NCBI RefSeq assembly: GCF_003855395.1 | Contig: NZ_CP034015.1 | Coordinates: 2,800,001 to 2,864,000, forward strand | DNA length: 64,000 bases | Direction of reading: 5' to 3' | Source: Shewanella livingstonensis | GTDB lineage: Bacteria; Pseudomonadota; Gammaproteobacteria; Enterobacterales; Shewanellaceae | Shown here: in pieces, positions 1-9,849 of the stretch | Layout: each line of letters starts with the position of its first letter | Position numbering within the stretch: the stretch's first letter is position 1 | The notes under the pieces: generated by a model | Database searches by the model: none | The model's input: only the letters and a program-made list of their open reading frames with translations | Told to the model about the DNA's origin: nothing | Position numbers and translations under genes: made by a program

Positions 1-329
1 TTGAAGCCGAATATAAAAAAATCGAAGCCATAGCCGAACAGCGTATGCTGGAAATGGTGCCAGAAGAGTTTAGAGAAGATTACCGCAGCCTGTTTATCAG
101 TGAGGATGCTGACCCACAATACAAAGCCATTGTAAAAGCTGCCGATACCTTATGTGCATATTTAAAATGCTTAGAAGAACAAAAATCTGGTAACAGCGAA
201 TTTAATAGCGCCAGCAAGCGTTTAGAACAAATATTAAATGACAACCCTAACCCGGCTGTAGGTTATTTCCGAGACTGTTTTATACCCAGTTTTACATTGA
301 ATTTAGACGAAATTAATCAAATGCTATAA
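1..329 (+). CDS. yfbR: 5'-deoxynucleotidase YfbR, C-terminal part (starts before the window)
   Basis: The reading frame is open from the first bases (in frame from position 3) and ends at 329, so only about the last 108 residues are present. The stretch LEMVPEE, then VKAADTLCAYLKCLEE, then PSFTLNLDEI closely resembles the end of E. coli YfbR as I recall it. YfbR is a cytoplasmic HD-domain phosphatase that removes phosphate from deoxynucleoside 5'-monophosphates; its HD metal-binding residues lie in the missing N-terminal part. The next gene, a dGTPase-like HD protein, starts 10 bases downstream on the same strand, so two dNTP-pool enzymes are probably co-transcribed. An internal ATG at 45 is not the true start. 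Confidence 0.9.
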   Translation, partial: EAEYKKIEAIAEQRMLEMVPEEFREDYRSLFISEDADPQYKAIVKAADTLCAYLKCLEEQKSGNSEFNSASKRLEQILNDNPNPAVGYFRDCFIPSFTLNLDEINQML

Positions 330-338
330 AGGGATTAT

Positions 339-1715
339 ATGCCTGATAACACCGTCATGCCGAGTAACACAGAACATCAAGATAGTTGGCAACAACGTTT
401 ACTTGGTGAAGATAAACAACGTCGTAATGATCATCGCAGTCCTTATCAGCGCGATCGTGCTCGAATTCTACATTCCGCGGCATTTCGACGGCTTCAAGCC
501 AAAACCCAGGTGCTTGGTGTTGGCATGAATGACTTTTATCGCACACGTTTGACCCATTCATTAGAAGTGTCGCAAATTGGTACCGGTATTACCGCGCAGT
601 TACGCCGTAAATACCCAGAGCTTAGGTACTTACTTAACTCCATGAGCCTAATCGAATCGATATGCTTAGCTCACGATATTGGACACCCTCCTTTCGGCCA
701 CGGTGGTGAAGTTGCATTAAATTATATGATGCGTAACCATGGAGGCTTTGAAGGTAATGGGCAAACCTTTCGCATTTTGACTCGCCTAGAGCCTTATACA
801 CTGTCATGGGGAATGAACCTGACTCGCAGGACGCTATTAGGTGTAATGAAATACCCCGCAATGCATGGCCAATTGTTTGTTGACCAACAACGACCAGATA
901 TCGTCAATCATCGCCAATTAAAACCCTCAGAATGGCCACCGGTAAAAGGTTTATTTGATGATGACAAATCCATTATTGATTGGGTCTTAGCTGCATTGTC
1001 AGAATCTGATCGGCAGTTATTTATTAGCAGTGAACAAAGTCAGACACACGTTGATTATCCCCATTTAAAAACGCGCTATAAGTCATTTGATTGCTCGATT
1101 ATGGAATTGGCAGATGACATTGCTTATGCGGTACACGATCTCGAGGATGCTATCGTTATGGGGATTGTTAACCAGCATCAGTGGCAGCGCGATGTGGTTG
1201 AACCGTTAAGTGAGATAAAAGATCAATGGTTAATAGCAGAAATAGCCCGAATAGGTGACAAACTCTTCTCCCATGAACACCATTTACGCAAAGATGCCAT
1301 TGGCACCTTAGTCAATGGTTTTGTCACGGCAATAGGTATTAATGCCAACCTACAATTTGAAGAAGATCTATTAAAATATAATGCAGAGTTAGAGCCCGAC
1401 TTTGCTGCGACCTTGCATGTACTGAAACAATTAGTGTTTAAGTATGTAATACGTAAGCCAGAAATCCAGATGTTGGAATATAAAGGTCAGCAGATTGTCA
1501 TGGAGTTGTTTGAAGCATTTGCCTCAGATCCTGAGCGGCTGCTGCCACTAAACACACGCGAGCGATGGTTAGTAGAGAGTCATGATAATAATAATCCAAT
1601 GCGGGTTATTGCAGATTATATTTCTGGCATGACCGATGGATTTGCAAGTCGTTTGCATCAGCAATTATTTGGTTCAAAAGCGGCAGGCATTATGGAATTA
1701 AGCCGTGAACAATAA
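339..1715 (+). CDS. dGTPase-like HD-domain triphosphohydrolase
   Basis: This 458-residue protein belongs to the deoxyguanosinetriphosphate triphosphohydrolase-like family. The HD metal site is visible as THSLEV (His73), [14 protein letters not shown] (His112, Asp113) and a later [14 protein letters not shown]. Family members cleave dNTPs to the deoxynucleoside and triphosphate, often as hexamers with allosteric dNTP control, and act in the cytoplasm. The length and continuous conservation suggest an intact enzyme. It follows yfbR by 10 bases, which supports a nucleotide-pool role. Some dGTPases contribute to phage resistance by depleting dNTPs, but nothing here shows that. The substrate preference (dGTP alone or general dNTPs) cannot be read from the sequence, so no gene symbol is given. 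Confidence 0.9.
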   Translation: MPDNTVMPSNTEHQDSWQQRLLGEDKQRRNDHRSPYQRDRARILHSAAFRRLQAKTQVLGVGMNDFYRTRLTHSLEVSQIGTGITAQLRRKYPELRYLLNSMSLIESICLAHDIGHPPFGHGGEVALNYMMRNHGGFEGNGQTFRILTRLEPYTLSWGMNLTRRTLLGVMKYPAMHGQLFVDQQRPDIVNHRQLKPSEWPPVKGLFDDDKSIIDWVLAALSESDRQLFISSEQSQTHVDYPHLKTRYKSFDCSIMELADDIAYAVHDLEDAIVMGIVNQHQWQRDVVEPLSEIKDQWLIAEIARIGDKLFSHEHHLRKDAIGTLVNGFVTAIGINANLQFEEDLLKYNAELEPDFAATLHVLKQLVFKYVIRKPEIQMLEYKGQQIVMELFEAFASDPERLLPLNTRERWLVESHDNNNPMRVIADYISGMTDGFASRLHQQLFGSKAAGIMELSREQ

Positions 1716-1749
1716 TGCATTTTGATCGTGCATTGGCGGAAGGTAAAAA

Positions 1750-1776
1750 AGCGCTTGGCTATAACAACCAAGCGCT
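1750..1776. terminator. Hairpin after dGTPase gene, T-run only on the minus strand
   Basis: AGCGCTTGG pairs with CCAAGCGCT around a 9-base loop. Six A residues precede the stem and no T-run follows it on the plus strand, so it reads as an intrinsic terminator only on the minus strand, where no gene converges. It may still help end dGTPase transcription. Confidence 0.5.
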
Positions 1777-2000
1777 GACGGGTTAAATAAAGGAGAGCTA
1801 ACCCAAACCTTTACCTCACTGTAAACTTTAGCGCTAAACAGACACAATCTAAATTCACTTACTCAAGTTGCATAAACGCATGTATTTCACTTAATGATAA
1901 TTTAATGCTAATAGTTCAAGGTATTGTGTAAAGACAAGCTTAAAAACGTTAAATACCAAGTTTAATCGTTGTTGTATAAAGTAAGTATAAAACACAATAT

Positions 2001-2015
2001 TGTAATAAAATTACC
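2001..2015. promoter_or_regulatory. HexR-type operator upstream of adhE
   Basis: TGTAATAAAATTACC matches the HexR consensus TGTAAT-WWW-ATTACA at 14 of 15 positions. adhE is a known member of predicted HexR regulons in Shewanella, and hexR itself lies at 11657-12511. The box is centred about 120 bases before the adhE start codon. Binding is inferred from the match, not demonstrated. Confidence 0.7.
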
Positions 2016-2028
2016 AAAATTACACTTT

Positions 2029-2044
2029 TGTGGTCATCATCACA
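2029..2044. promoter_or_regulatory. CRP-like site upstream of adhE
   Basis: TGTGG-TCATCA-TCACA matches the TGTGA-N6-TCACA consensus at 9 of 10 arm positions. It lies 13 bases after the HexR-type box. CRP-like motifs of this quality occur by chance, so this is tentative. Confidence 0.35.
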
Positions 2045-2128
2045 GCATATACAGTCTGTAAGCTGTATTTTATTTACAAAGAATGTTTTACAAAACTAAT
2101 TTGTTGAATATTTTTAGAGGACACCTTT

Positions 2129-4726
2129 ATGACAGTCACCAATACGCAAGAACTTGACCTATTAGTAGAACGCGTTGCTAAGGCCCAAGCAGAGTTTGCC
2201 ACTTTTAGCCAAGAAAAAGTTGATAGCATTTTTAGAGCAGCGGCATTTGCTGCAGCAGATGCTCGTATACCATTAGCAAAAATGGCCGTAACAGAAACAG
2301 GTATGGGTGTATTAGAAGATAAAGTGATTAAAAACCACTTCGCATCTGAATACATTTATAACAAGTATAAAGATGAAAAAACCTGCGGTATTCTGTCGGA
2401 AGATTTAACCTTTGGTACAATTACTATCGCTGAGCCTGTCGGCATTATTTGCGGTATTGTGCCAACAACCAATCCAACATCTACGGCGATTTTTAAAGCG
2501 CTTATTAGTTTAAAAACCCGTAACGGCATTATCTTTTCGCCACACCCAAGAGCGAAAAACTCAACTACAACAGCGGCCAGAATCGTATTAGATGCTGCAG
2601 TAGCGGCTGGTGCTCCTAAGGACATTATTGGCTGGATAGATCAACCGAGTGTTGCTTTGTCTAACCAGTTAATGACCCATGCAAAAGTTAACTTAATTTT
2701 AGCCACTGGTGGCCCAGGCATGGTTAAAGCAGCCTATTCATCAGGCAAACCTGCTATTGGTGTGGGTGCCGGTAATACCCCCATCGTGATTGACGAAACC
2801 GCTGATATCAAACGCGCAGTTAGTTCTATTTTAATGTCTAAAACCTTCGACAATGGCGTTGTGTGTGCATCAGAACAAGCCGTGATTGTGGTAGACAGCA
2901 TATATAAGCAAGTGAAAGAACGTTTTGCTCACTACGGTGGTCACATTTTATCTAAGGCTGAAACAGCTGCAATGCAATCTGTAATCCTTAAAAATGGCGG
3001 CCTTAATGCCGATATCGTTGGTCAAAGTGCGGTAGATATTGCTGCAATGGCAGGGTTTGAAGTGCCTAGCAACACTAAAGTGCTTATTGGTGAAGTGACA
3101 GATATTGATGATGCTGAAGCATTTGCCCACGAGAAATTATCTCCACTATTGGGGATGTATAGAGCAAAAGATTTTAATGAAGCGATGGATAAAGCAGAAG
3201 CCTTAGTCACCTTAGGCGGCATTGGCCATACTTCTGGTTTGTATACCGATCAAGACACTCAAGATGAACGCGTTAAAGCCTTTGGTTTTAGAATGAAAAC
3301 CGCCCGTATTTTAATTAATACGCCGGCATCTCAAGGGGGAATAGGTGACCTATACAACTTTAAACTCGCCCCTTCATTAACGCTAGGTTGTGGTTCTTGG
3401 GGCGGTAATTCAATTTCAGAAAACGTTGGACCAAGCCACTTAATCAATAAAAAAATGGTCGCTAAGAGGGCTGAAAATATGTTGTGGCATAAGCTTCCTT
3501 CGTCAATTTACTTCCGCCGTGGTAGCTTACCGATTGCATTAGAAGAATTGAGCGACAAAAAACGTGCATTGATTATTACGGATAAGTTTTTATTTAATAA
3601 CGGTTACTGTAATGAGACCTTAAAAATTCTAAAAGCACAGGGTCTAGAAACCGAAGTGTTTTATGAAGTTGAGGCTGATCCAACCTTAGCCATTGTCCGT
3701 CAAGGTGCTAAAGTGGCACAAAGCTTCCAACCTGATGTCATCATTGCGTTAGGCGGTGGCTCACCAATGGATGCGGCTAAAATTATTTGGGTCATGTACG
3801 AGCATCCAGATGTTGATTTTGCTGATTTGGCATTGCGATTCATGGATATCCGTAAACGCATTTATAAGTTTCCTAAAATGGGCCTTAAAGCCAAAATGGT
3901 TGCCATACCAACCACATCGGGTACCGGATCTGAAGTGACCCCTTTTGCGGTTGTCACCGATGAAGTCACCGGTAAGAAATACCCTATTGCCGATTATGAA
4001 CTCACGCCTAACATCGCCATTATTGATCCTAATCTTGTGATGAATATGCCTAAATCATTAACCGCTTTTGGTGGTATTGATGCAATAACTCATGCGTTAG
4101 AAGCATATGTTAGTGTGATGGCAAACGAATACAGTGACGGCCAAGCACTGCAAGCACTCGACTTATTAGTTAAATACTTGCCTGATGCTTATGAATTAGG
4201 CGCTAAGGCTCCTGTAGCGCGAGAAAAGGTCCACAACGGTGCCACAATAGCCGGTATTGCCTTTGCCAATGCCTTTTTAGGGGTTTGTCACTCAATGGCG
4301 CACAAGCTTGGTGCTGAGTTTCACTTAGCTCACGGTTTAGCCAATGCGTTGTTAATTTCTAACGTTATTCGCTTTAACGCGACAGACATGCCAACTAAGC
4401 AAGCTGCGTTCAGTCAATACGACCGCCCTAAAGCATTGTGTCGTTACGCCGCTATTGCAGATCACTTAAGACTAGGTGGTAAGACAGACCAGCAAAAAGT
4501 TGAAAAACTGATCGAGAAAATAGAAGAGCTTAAAAAAATCATTGGTATTCCAGCATCAATTCAAGAAGCCGGTGTCAATGAAGCTGACTTTATTGCAAAA
4601 CTGGATTTACTTGCTGAAGATGCCTTTGATGATCAATGTACTGGTGCGAACCCTCGCTATCCATTGATCAGCGAAATTAAGCAGGTGTTATTGGACAGCT
4701 TCTATGGCCGAGCTTATAAAGACTAG
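2129..4726 (+). CDS. adhE: Bifunctional acetaldehyde-CoA/alcohol dehydrogenase AdhE
   Basis: This is a full-length AdhE of 865 residues. An N-terminal CoA-acylating aldehyde dehydrogenase domain (about 1-440) carries the catalytic cysteine in NGVVCASEQ (Cys246). A C-terminal iron-dependent alcohol dehydrogenase domain (about 450-865) carries GGGSPMDAAK and the iron-site histidine segments HALEAYVS, CHSMAHKLG and HGLANA. It reduces acetyl-CoA to ethanol through acetaldehyde with NADH, regenerating NAD in fermentation; the protein forms spirosomes in other bacteria. The start is supported by AGAGGA 7 bases upstream. The gene is monocistronic with a strong terminator, and a HexR-type box links it to sugar catabolism control. 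Confidence 0.97.
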   Translation: MTVTNTQELDLLVERVAKAQAEFATFSQEKVDSIFRAAAFAAADARIPLAKMAVTETGMGVLEDKVIKNHFASEYIYNKYKDEKTCGILSEDLTFGTITIAEPVGIICGIVPTTNPTSTAIFKALISLKTRNGIIFSPHPRAKNSTTTAARIVLDAAVAAGAPKDIIGWIDQPSVALSNQLMTHAKVNLILATGGPGMVKAAYSSGKPAIGVGAGNTPIVIDETADIKRAVSSILMSKTFDNGVVCASEQAVIVVDSIYKQVKERFAHYGGHILSKAETAAMQSVILKNGGLNADIVGQSAVDIAAMAGFEVPSNTKVLIGEVTDIDDAEAFAHEKLSPLLGMYRAKDFNEAMDKAEALVTLGGIGHTSGLYTDQDTQDERVKAFGFRMKTARILINTPASQGGIGDLYNFKLAPSLTLGCGSWGGNSISENVGPSHLINKKMVAKRAENMLWHKLPSSIYFRRGSLPIALEELSDKKRALIITDKFLFNNGYCNETLKILKAQGLETEVFYEVEADPTLAIVRQGAKVAQSFQPDVIIALGGGSPMDAAKIIWVMYEHPDVDFADLALRFMDIRKRIYKFPKMGLKAKMVAIPTTSGTGSEVTPFAVVTDEVTGKKYPIADYELTPNIAIIDPNLVMNMPKSLTAFGGIDAITHALEAYVSVMANEYSDGQALQALDLLVKYLPDAYELGAKAPVAREKVHNGATIAGIAFANAFLGVCHSMAHKLGAEFHLAHGLANALLISNVIRFNATDMPTKQAAFSQYDRPKALCRYAAIADHLRLGGKTDQQKVEKLIEKIEELKKIIGIPASIQEAGVNEADFIAKLDLLAEDAFDDQCTGANPRYPLISEIKQVLLDSFYGRAYKD

Positions 4727-4736
4727 TCGATTCGAT

Positions 4737-4757
4737 AGTAAGCAGTAAGCAGTAAGC
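4737..4757. repeat. Three tandem copies of AGTAAGC
   Basis: Three perfect head-to-tail copies of a 7-base unit lie between the adhE stop codon and its terminator. This is a short array with no evident function. Confidence 0.9.
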
Positions 4758-4767
4758 TTTTAACATT

Positions 4768-4796
4768 ACGCCTTACAATATTGTAAGGCGTTTTTT
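4768..4796 (+). terminator. Intrinsic terminator of adhE
   Basis: A perfect 24-base inverted repeat, arms ACGCCTTACAAT and ATTGTAAGGCGT, is followed by a run of T residues. It lies 41 bases after the adhE stop. Confidence 0.9.
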
Positions 4797-4894
4797 ATGT
4801 CTTAAACATGCATCCAAAAACGAGTCTGTTTCAAATCAACACTGCTAGCGGAGCAAAGTGTCGTTTACAATCTGTTGATTATCTCGAAAACTAT

Positions 4895-5590
4895 CTACTG
4901 AGCTAATGCCAGCATAACGGCCTTATTGGCATGTATTTGAGTCGTATCATACAAAGGAACATGGGTATGTTGCTGCTGCACTAGTAAGGCTATTTCAGTA
5001 CAACCTAAAATTACCGCCTCAGCTCCTTGTGCATATAATTTATCAATAATACCAAGATAGCATTCCCGTGATTGCGGATTAATCGTGCCCAGACATAACT
5101 CTTGATATATCACGTCATGGATTAATGTTTGCTCGTCTGATGAAGGTACTAGTACTTCAATGGGATAGTTATCGCTTATCCGCTGCTTATAAAAGTCCTG
5201 TTCCATGGTAAAGCGCGTGCCGAGTAGGCCGACTTTACTGATCCCATCGGCTAACAACACCTCAGCAGTGGCATCGGCAATATGTAAAATGGGGATAGAG
5301 ATTTGTGCTTGGATCTCATCAGCCACTTTGTGCATGGTATTGGTACAAATCAATAAGAAGTCTGCCCCGCCAGCTTCAACCGCTTTCGCGGCTGTGGTTA
5401 AATGAATAGCAGTATCGTGCCACAATCCTTTATGTTGCAGGGTTTCTATTTCAGCAAAATCGACACTGTATAAAAAAATTTTGGCCGAATGCAGCCCACC
5501 TAATGCAGACTTAACACCTTGATTAATGGCTTTGTAATAATTGAGTGTCGACTCCCAACTCATACCACCTATCATACCGATTGTTTTCAT
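4895..5590 (-). CDS. Aspartate/glutamate racemase family protein
   Basis: The 231-residue protein has the two catalytic cysteine motifs of the PLP-independent Asp/Glu racemase superfamily: CTNTMHK (about residue 82) and GCTEI (about residue 197). It also has the N-terminal MIGGMSWEST typical of the YgeA-like branch. The predicted activity is interconversion of L- and D-amino acids (aspartate, glutamate or another) in the cytoplasm; the substrate cannot be told. The ATG at 5590 is preferred to the GTG at 5605 because a GGAG sequence sits 6 bases before the ATG, inside the longer frame. It stands alone, with no clear operon partner. Confidence 0.85.
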   Translation of the reverse strand: MKTIGMIGGMSWESTLNYYKAINQGVKSALGGLHSAKIFLYSVDFAEIETLQHKGLWHDTAIHLTTAAKAVEAGGADFLLICTNTMHKVADEIQAQISIPILHIADATAEVLLADGISKVGLLGTRFTMEQDFYKQRISDNYPIEVLVPSSDEQTLIHDVIYQELCLGTINPQSRECYLGIIDKLYAQGAEAVILGCTEIALLVQQQHTHVPLYDTTQIHANKAVMLALAQ

Positions 5591-5786
5591 ACTCACTCCG
5601 ATCACTAAATGCTATTGGTCTATAAAGTCATTATTATCATGATAGAAACATAATATGGGATAATAAGCTTAATGGAGGATCCATATTGTTATTTTCAGGT
5701 TTGAGTCCATTAACCGCTTTATGGACCTAAGGTGTCATGATTGACATTGATTACCTGTCTGTCGTAGATTCATGTTAAGCAGGTAA

Positions 5787-5808
5787 CAAAAAACCAGCTA
5801 ATGCTGGC
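5787..5808 (-). terminator. Intrinsic terminator of the DUF1993 gene
   Basis: Read on the minus strand, CCAGC-ATTA-GCTGG is followed by a run of T residues. It lies 50 bases after the stop codon at 5858. Confidence 0.8.
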
Positions 5809-5857
5809 TTTATTGTTGCCATAAAATGGTGCTATCAATGCATAAACGTTTGGTTGT

Positions 5858-6370
5858 TTACGACTTAAATGGCATTGCACCTAAGTAATCTTTTTTACCC
5901 ACTTCAACACCATTATGGCGCAAAATTGCATAGGTAGTTGTCACATGAAAATAAATATTAGGAATGGCATGTTCCAAAGCAAAATCACGCCCAGTAAGAT
6001 ATTTATCTTCCCAACGACGATGAGTAATTTTGCGAGTTTCTGCACCAGTAAAGTCTTCGGCTGTAAACGTGGCTAAATAATCGACAACTGATGCGATACG
6101 AGCTTGTAGCTCCGCTAATGTCGTCTCATTATCTTCATGTTTTGGCGCACTATCTTCTTGGCCAGTTAAACGCGCTACTGCTAATTTAGCTGTATCGCAC
6201 GCAATTTGCACTTGGCGAGTTAAGTTAAATTGATCTGGGGCTAAACGTGAATTAAGTAGCACCGACATTTCAACTTTTTTAGCTTCTGCAAAGCCTTCAC
6301 CTTTGACAAGGATTGCACTTAAGTTATTAAGCATTTTACTAAATTGTACAACCGTTAAATCATAAAGCAT
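5858..6370 (-). CDS. DUF1993 family protein
   Basis: This 170-residue protein resembles the DUF1993 family, predicted four-helix proteins related in fold to the DinB superfamily. The opening MLYDLTVVQFSKMLNNL and the C-terminal HAIPNIYFHVTTTYAILRHNGVEVGKKDYLG are the parts I recognise. The biochemical role is unknown. No signal peptide or membrane segment is visible, so a cytoplasmic location is expected. AGAGG lies 8 bases before the ATG. It is transcribed alone on the minus strand, upstream of its own terminator. The histidine-rich C-terminal part might bind metal, which is speculation. Confidence 0.75.
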   Translation of the reverse strand: MLYDLTVVQFSKMLNNLSAILVKGEGFAEAKKVEMSVLLNSRLAPDQFNLTRQVQIACDTAKLAVARLTGQEDSAPKHEDNETTLAELQARIASVVDYLATFTAEDFTGAETRKITHRRWEDKYLTGRDFALEHAIPNIYFHVTTTYAILRHNGVEVGKKDYLGAMPFKS

Positions 6371-6590
6371 TGAGAATACCTCTTAATATAAATGGACTTG
6401 CTTTGTTATCGACTTAAACCATCAATAAATTTGTTTGAATCATTCATCATCATTTTATGGAATCACAATGAATGGTGCTGCTAGGAAAAGTTTATCTCAC
6501 ATATCATAGTGATTAGTGAATATTTTAGTAATCGGCATCAATGTGCTAAACAGTATACGGTTTATAATAAAACCCCAGTAAATGCTTATG

Positions 6591-6615
6591 AAAAAACCAG
6601 CAGATGCTGGTTTTT
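6591..6615. terminator. Bidirectional terminator after eda
   Basis: A perfect inverted repeat CCAGCA-GA-TGCTGG is flanked by A residues on the left and T residues on the right, so it can work on either strand. It lies just after the eda stop codon (minus strand) and probably ends the zwf-pgl-edd-eda operon. Confidence 0.85.
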
Positions 6616-6637
6616 GAATTATCACACAATAAAGAGA

Positions 6638-7282
6638 TTACAGTGCAGCGAGCGCTTCTTTACACAGTTGGGTAATGCGATCCCATTCTTCATTGTCTAC
6701 TGCATCTGTTGGTGCAATCCAGCTACCGCCAATACAATCGACATTCGATAATGCTAGGTAGTCTTTATAAGTCGCAGGACTAATACCACCCGTTGGGCAG
6801 AAACGAATACCAGACAGAGGGCCTGAGAAAGATTTAAGCGCATTAACACCACCTGAAGCTTCAGCTGGGAAAAACTTGAAGTGAGTGTATCCCAACTCCA
6901 TACCCACCATGATCTCAGAAATACTGGCAACGCCAGGGATCAGTGGCACGGTGCCTTTCTTAGCTGCTTTTAACAGATCAACCGTTGCACCTGGGGTGAT
7001 AATAAATTGTGAACCTGCATCAATAGCTTGTTGTAACTGGGTTTCATTTAAAATAGTTCCAGCACCCACCAAAGCTTCTGGCACTTCTTTAGCAATTTTA
7101 GCAATCGCTTCTAACGCACAAGGAGTACGTAAAGTAACTTCTAAAACACTAATACCGCCAGCCACTAAGGCTTTCGCTAAAGGCACAGCATGTTCAATTT
7201 TATTAATGACCATGACCGGAACTATTGGGCTGCGTTTAAACACGTCATGTGGTTGAAGCAACCAGTTATTAGGCTCAATCAT
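6638..7282 (-). CDS. eda: KDPG aldolase (2-keto-3-deoxy-6-phosphogluconate aldolase)
   Basis: At 214 residues this matches the class I aldolase family. VLEVTLRT (Glu48, the acid/base residue), GAGTIL, and THFKFFPAE with the Schiff-base lysine (Lys136) are all present, followed by FCPTGGI for phosphate binding. It splits 2-keto-3-deoxy-6-phosphogluconate to pyruvate and glyceraldehyde-3-phosphate, the last step of the Entner-Doudoroff pathway, in the cytoplasm; many homologues also cleave 4-hydroxy-2-oxoglutarate. It is the last gene of zwf-pgl-edd-eda, 21 bases after edd, and is followed by a terminator. Confidence 0.96.
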   Translation of the reverse strand: MIEPNNWLLQPHDVFKRSPIVPVMVINKIEHAVPLAKALVAGGISVLEVTLRTPCALEAIAKIAKEVPEALVGAGTILNETQLQQAIDAGSQFIITPGATVDLLKAAKKGTVPLIPGVASISEIMVGMELGYTHFKFFPAEASGGVNALKSFSGPLSGIRFCPTGGISPATYKDYLALSNVDCIGGSWIAPTDAVDNEEWDRITQLCKEALAAL

Positions 7283-7303
7283 ATTACCGACTTCCTTTTA
7301 TTT

Positions 7304-9130
7304 TTAATATAATTCATCAATCGCATTAGTACTGCGAGCACCTGTTTCAGGGCTGCTTAAACTGCGGCGTAATGCGCCAAACAATTCACGGCCCATGCCG
7401 TAACTTGAATGGTGTAAATCCACTAATCCTGCGGTTCTGCTTGCAAGTGTTTTTTCATCAACAAACAAGGTTAACTCACCTGTTGTGGCATCAACACGAA
7501 TGACATCACCATTTTCAACTTTGGCAATCAAACCACCATCAAGCGCTTCTGGAGTTAAATGAATCGCGGCGGGTACTTTGCCTGAGGCACCTGACATACG
7601 TCCGTCAGTTACTAATGCAACTTTAAAACCTTTGTCTTGAAGCGTACCTAAATATGGAGTGAGTTTATGAAGCTCAGGCATACCGTTAGCTTTAGGGCCC
7701 TGGCCTCTAACAACCACAACACAATCTCTGTCAAGCTCACCAGCCTGGAATAATGCGTCGAGTTTATTTTGATCATCAATCACAATCGCAGGACCTTCAA
7801 TCACACGATTATTGTCAGGCACAGCAGAGACTTTAATCACTGCACGGCCTAAATTACCTTTAAGCAATTTCAAGCCACCATTATTTTGAAATGGAGTCGC
7901 AAGGTGGGTTAATACTTCATTGTCTAAGCTCTCAGTCACACCATCAACCCACTTAAGCTCGCCATCAAGCAAACGAGGTTCTTGGGTATAACGACGTAAG
8001 CCATAACCTGCAACGGTATTAACATCTTCGTGTAATAAGCCGCCATCAAGTAACTCTTTAGTCAATAACGCCATGCCACCGGCTGCATGGAAGTGATTAA
8101 TATCGGCATGACCATTTGGGTACACACGAGCTAATAATGGAACTGAATCTGATAAATCAGAAAAATCATCCCAATTTATGATAATCCCAGCAGCGCGAGC
8201 AATGGCAACAATGTGCATGGTTAGGTTAGTAGAACCACCTGTTGCAAGAATGCCTACAATACCGTTAACCACTGACTTTTCAGATACTACTTCACCAATG
8301 GGTGTGTACTGAGTTCCCATTGAAGTTAAACGACAAACTTGTTTAGCCGCCATCTTGCTTAATTCATCACGTAACGGATCATCAGGATTGACAAATGATG
8401 AACCAGGAAGCTGTAACCCCATAATCTCAAGCATTAACTGGTTTGAGTTTGCCGTACCATAAAAAGTACACGTACCAGCACTGTGGTATGACTTAGCTTC
8501 CGCTTCAAGCAATGCAGCACGATCTACCTGCCCTTGGGCATATTGTTGACGAACACGGGCTTTTTCTTTATTCGGAATACCAGACTTCATTGGACCCGCA
8601 GGCACAAATAGCATTGGTAAATGACCAAAACTTAACGCACCAATTAATAGACCAGGTACAATTTTGTCACAAATACCCAGTAGTAATGCACCGTCAAACA
8701 TATTGTGAGATAAGCCTATCGCGGTAGACATTGCTATGACTTCGCGACTCAGCAAGCTTAATTCCATGCCTGGCTGACCTTGAGTCACACCGTCACACAT
8801 CGCAGGTACACCGGCAGCAACCTGCGCAACACTGCCCACATCAATACACGCTTGCTTGAGCATATTTGGATAGGTTTCGTACGGTTGATGCGCTGATAAC
8901 ATGTCATTAAATGCGGTGACAATACCAATATTGGCTTTAGTTAGCTGGCGTAAAGAATCTTTATCGGCTGGCTGACAGGCGGCAAAACCATGAGCTAAAT
9001 TACCACAACTTAATGCGCTACGATGAACACCTTTGGCCTTGGCATCATTTAACGCTGTTAAGTAGGTAGAGCGAGACTGTTGGCTGCGAGCGATAATTCT
9101 ATCGGTGACTGCTTGTACTACTGAGTGCAT
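7304..9130 (-). CDS. edd: 6-phosphogluconate dehydratase
   Basis: This 608-residue protein is a full-length Edd of the IlvD/Edd dehydratase family. Characteristic segments include [49 protein letters not shown] and [18 protein letters not shown]. Family members carry an Fe-S cluster bound by conserved cysteines (here in the MCDGV and GTCTF segments). The enzyme dehydrates 6-phosphogluconate to KDPG in the cytoplasm. It lies 11 bases after pgl and 21 before eda, consistent with one transcript. Its presence with zwf, pgl and eda shows that glucose-6-phosphate is routed through the Entner-Doudoroff pathway, the main sugar route in Shewanella. Confidence 0.97.
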   Translation of the reverse strand: MHSVVQAVTDRIIARSQQSRSTYLTALNDAKAKGVHRSALSCGNLAHGFAACQPADKDSLRQLTKANIGIVTAFNDMLSAHQPYETYPNMLKQACIDVGSVAQVAAGVPAMCDGVTQGQPGMELSLLSREVIAMSTAIGLSHNMFDGALLLGICDKIVPGLLIGALSFGHLPMLFVPAGPMKSGIPNKEKARVRQQYAQGQVDRAALLEAEAKSYHSAGTCTFYGTANSNQLMLEIMGLQLPGSSFVNPDDPLRDELSKMAAKQVCRLTSMGTQYTPIGEVVSEKSVVNGIVGILATGGSTNLTMHIVAIARAAGIIINWDDFSDLSDSVPLLARVYPNGHADINHFHAAGGMALLTKELLDGGLLHEDVNTVAGYGLRRYTQEPRLLDGELKWVDGVTESLDNEVLTHLATPFQNNGGLKLLKGNLGRAVIKVSAVPDNNRVIEGPAIVIDDQNKLDALFQAGELDRDCVVVVRGQGPKANGMPELHKLTPYLGTLQDKGFKVALVTDGRMSGASGKVPAAIHLTPEALDGGLIAKVENGDVIRVDATTGELTLFVDEKTLASRTAGLVDLHHSSYGMGRELFGALRRSLSSPETGARSTNAIDELY

Positions 9131-9141
9131 GGTAAAACTCC

Positions 9142-9840
9142 TTACGCGCTATAGAACACATCAACGGGCGTTTTACGCTGCGCTAATACTGCTCTAATGG
9201 GCATTTGGGTTACATCATCATTCTCAAGAGCCTGATGATAAACAGTTAATTTTGATTCTCCGACAAGATGCAAATAAATCTGACGACTATTTAAAATGGC
9301 ATCTTTAGACAAACTGATACGAGCATGCGCTGCCGTAGTCGGATTGACTGCAACACACAAAGCTTTAGTAGTTAATGCATTATCGAGTTCTGCACTGCAA
9401 GGGAACCATGAACACGTGTGTCCATCTGTCCCCATACCCAATATCACCACATCGAATGGTCGTGGAAAATTAGCTAACGATTCACTAGTCATATCACAAC
9501 CGGCTTCAGGGGTTGCAAACATATTTTTCAAGCCACGAAACTTGGCACTAGCAGCACGGTTTTGCAACAAATGTTGGCGAACCAGTCTTTCGTTTGAATC
9601 TTTTTCATCAGAATTAACCCAACGCTCATCAGCTAAAGTGACATACACGTCACTCCAATCAACTAATTTATGGCTTAATAGCTCAAATAATTTCAATGGA
9701 GTTGAACCGCCAGAAACCACTAAACTGGCTTTACCTCGGGTATCAACAGCATCTTGTAATTGCTTAGCAACTTTATCTGCTAACTTAGCTTCTAAATCAG
9801 CTGGGGTATCGAACAATTTAAATACAGTATCTTTAATCAT
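9142..9840 (-). CDS. pgl: 6-phosphogluconolactonase
   Basis: The 232-residue protein is a DevB-type 6-phosphogluconolactonase (glucosamine-6-phosphate isomerase fold). [15 protein letters not shown] near residue 45, LADERWV near residue 70 and [17 protein letters not shown] near residue 130 are the diagnostic motifs. It hydrolyses the lactone made by Zwf to 6-phosphogluconate, the substrate of Edd. It sits 9 bases after zwf and 11 bases before edd, so it is translated within the operon. The length is normal for the family and nothing is missing. Confidence 0.95.
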   Translation of the reverse strand: MIKDTVFKLFDTPADLEAKLADKVAKQLQDAVDTRGKASLVVSGGSTPLKLFELLSHKLVDWSDVYVTLADERWVNSDEKDSNERLVRQHLLQNRAASAKFRGLKNMFATPEAGCDMTSESLANFPRPFDVVILGMGTDGHTCSWFPCSAELDNALTTKALCVAVNPTTAAHARISLSKDAILNSRQIYLHLVGESKLTVYHQALENDDVTQMPIRAVLAQRKTPVDVFYSA

Positions 9841-9849
9841 GTGAACTCC

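Larger units (their letters stand above)
1716..2128 (+). promoter_or_regulatory. 413-bp intergenic leader upstream of adhE
   Basis: No gene was found here. The region holds a hairpin at 1750-1776, a HexR-type box at 2001-2015, a CRP-like half-palindrome at 2029-2044 and the adhE ribosome binding site AGAGGA at 2116-2121. The unusual length for this compact genome suggests complex control of adhE. No convincing full FNR or Rex operator was seen by eye. Confidence 0.5.

Noticed and set aside
9296..9844. 182-codon open frame on the plus strand over pgl
   Set aside because: It is antisense to a clearly recognised pgl gene and its translation shows no family features.
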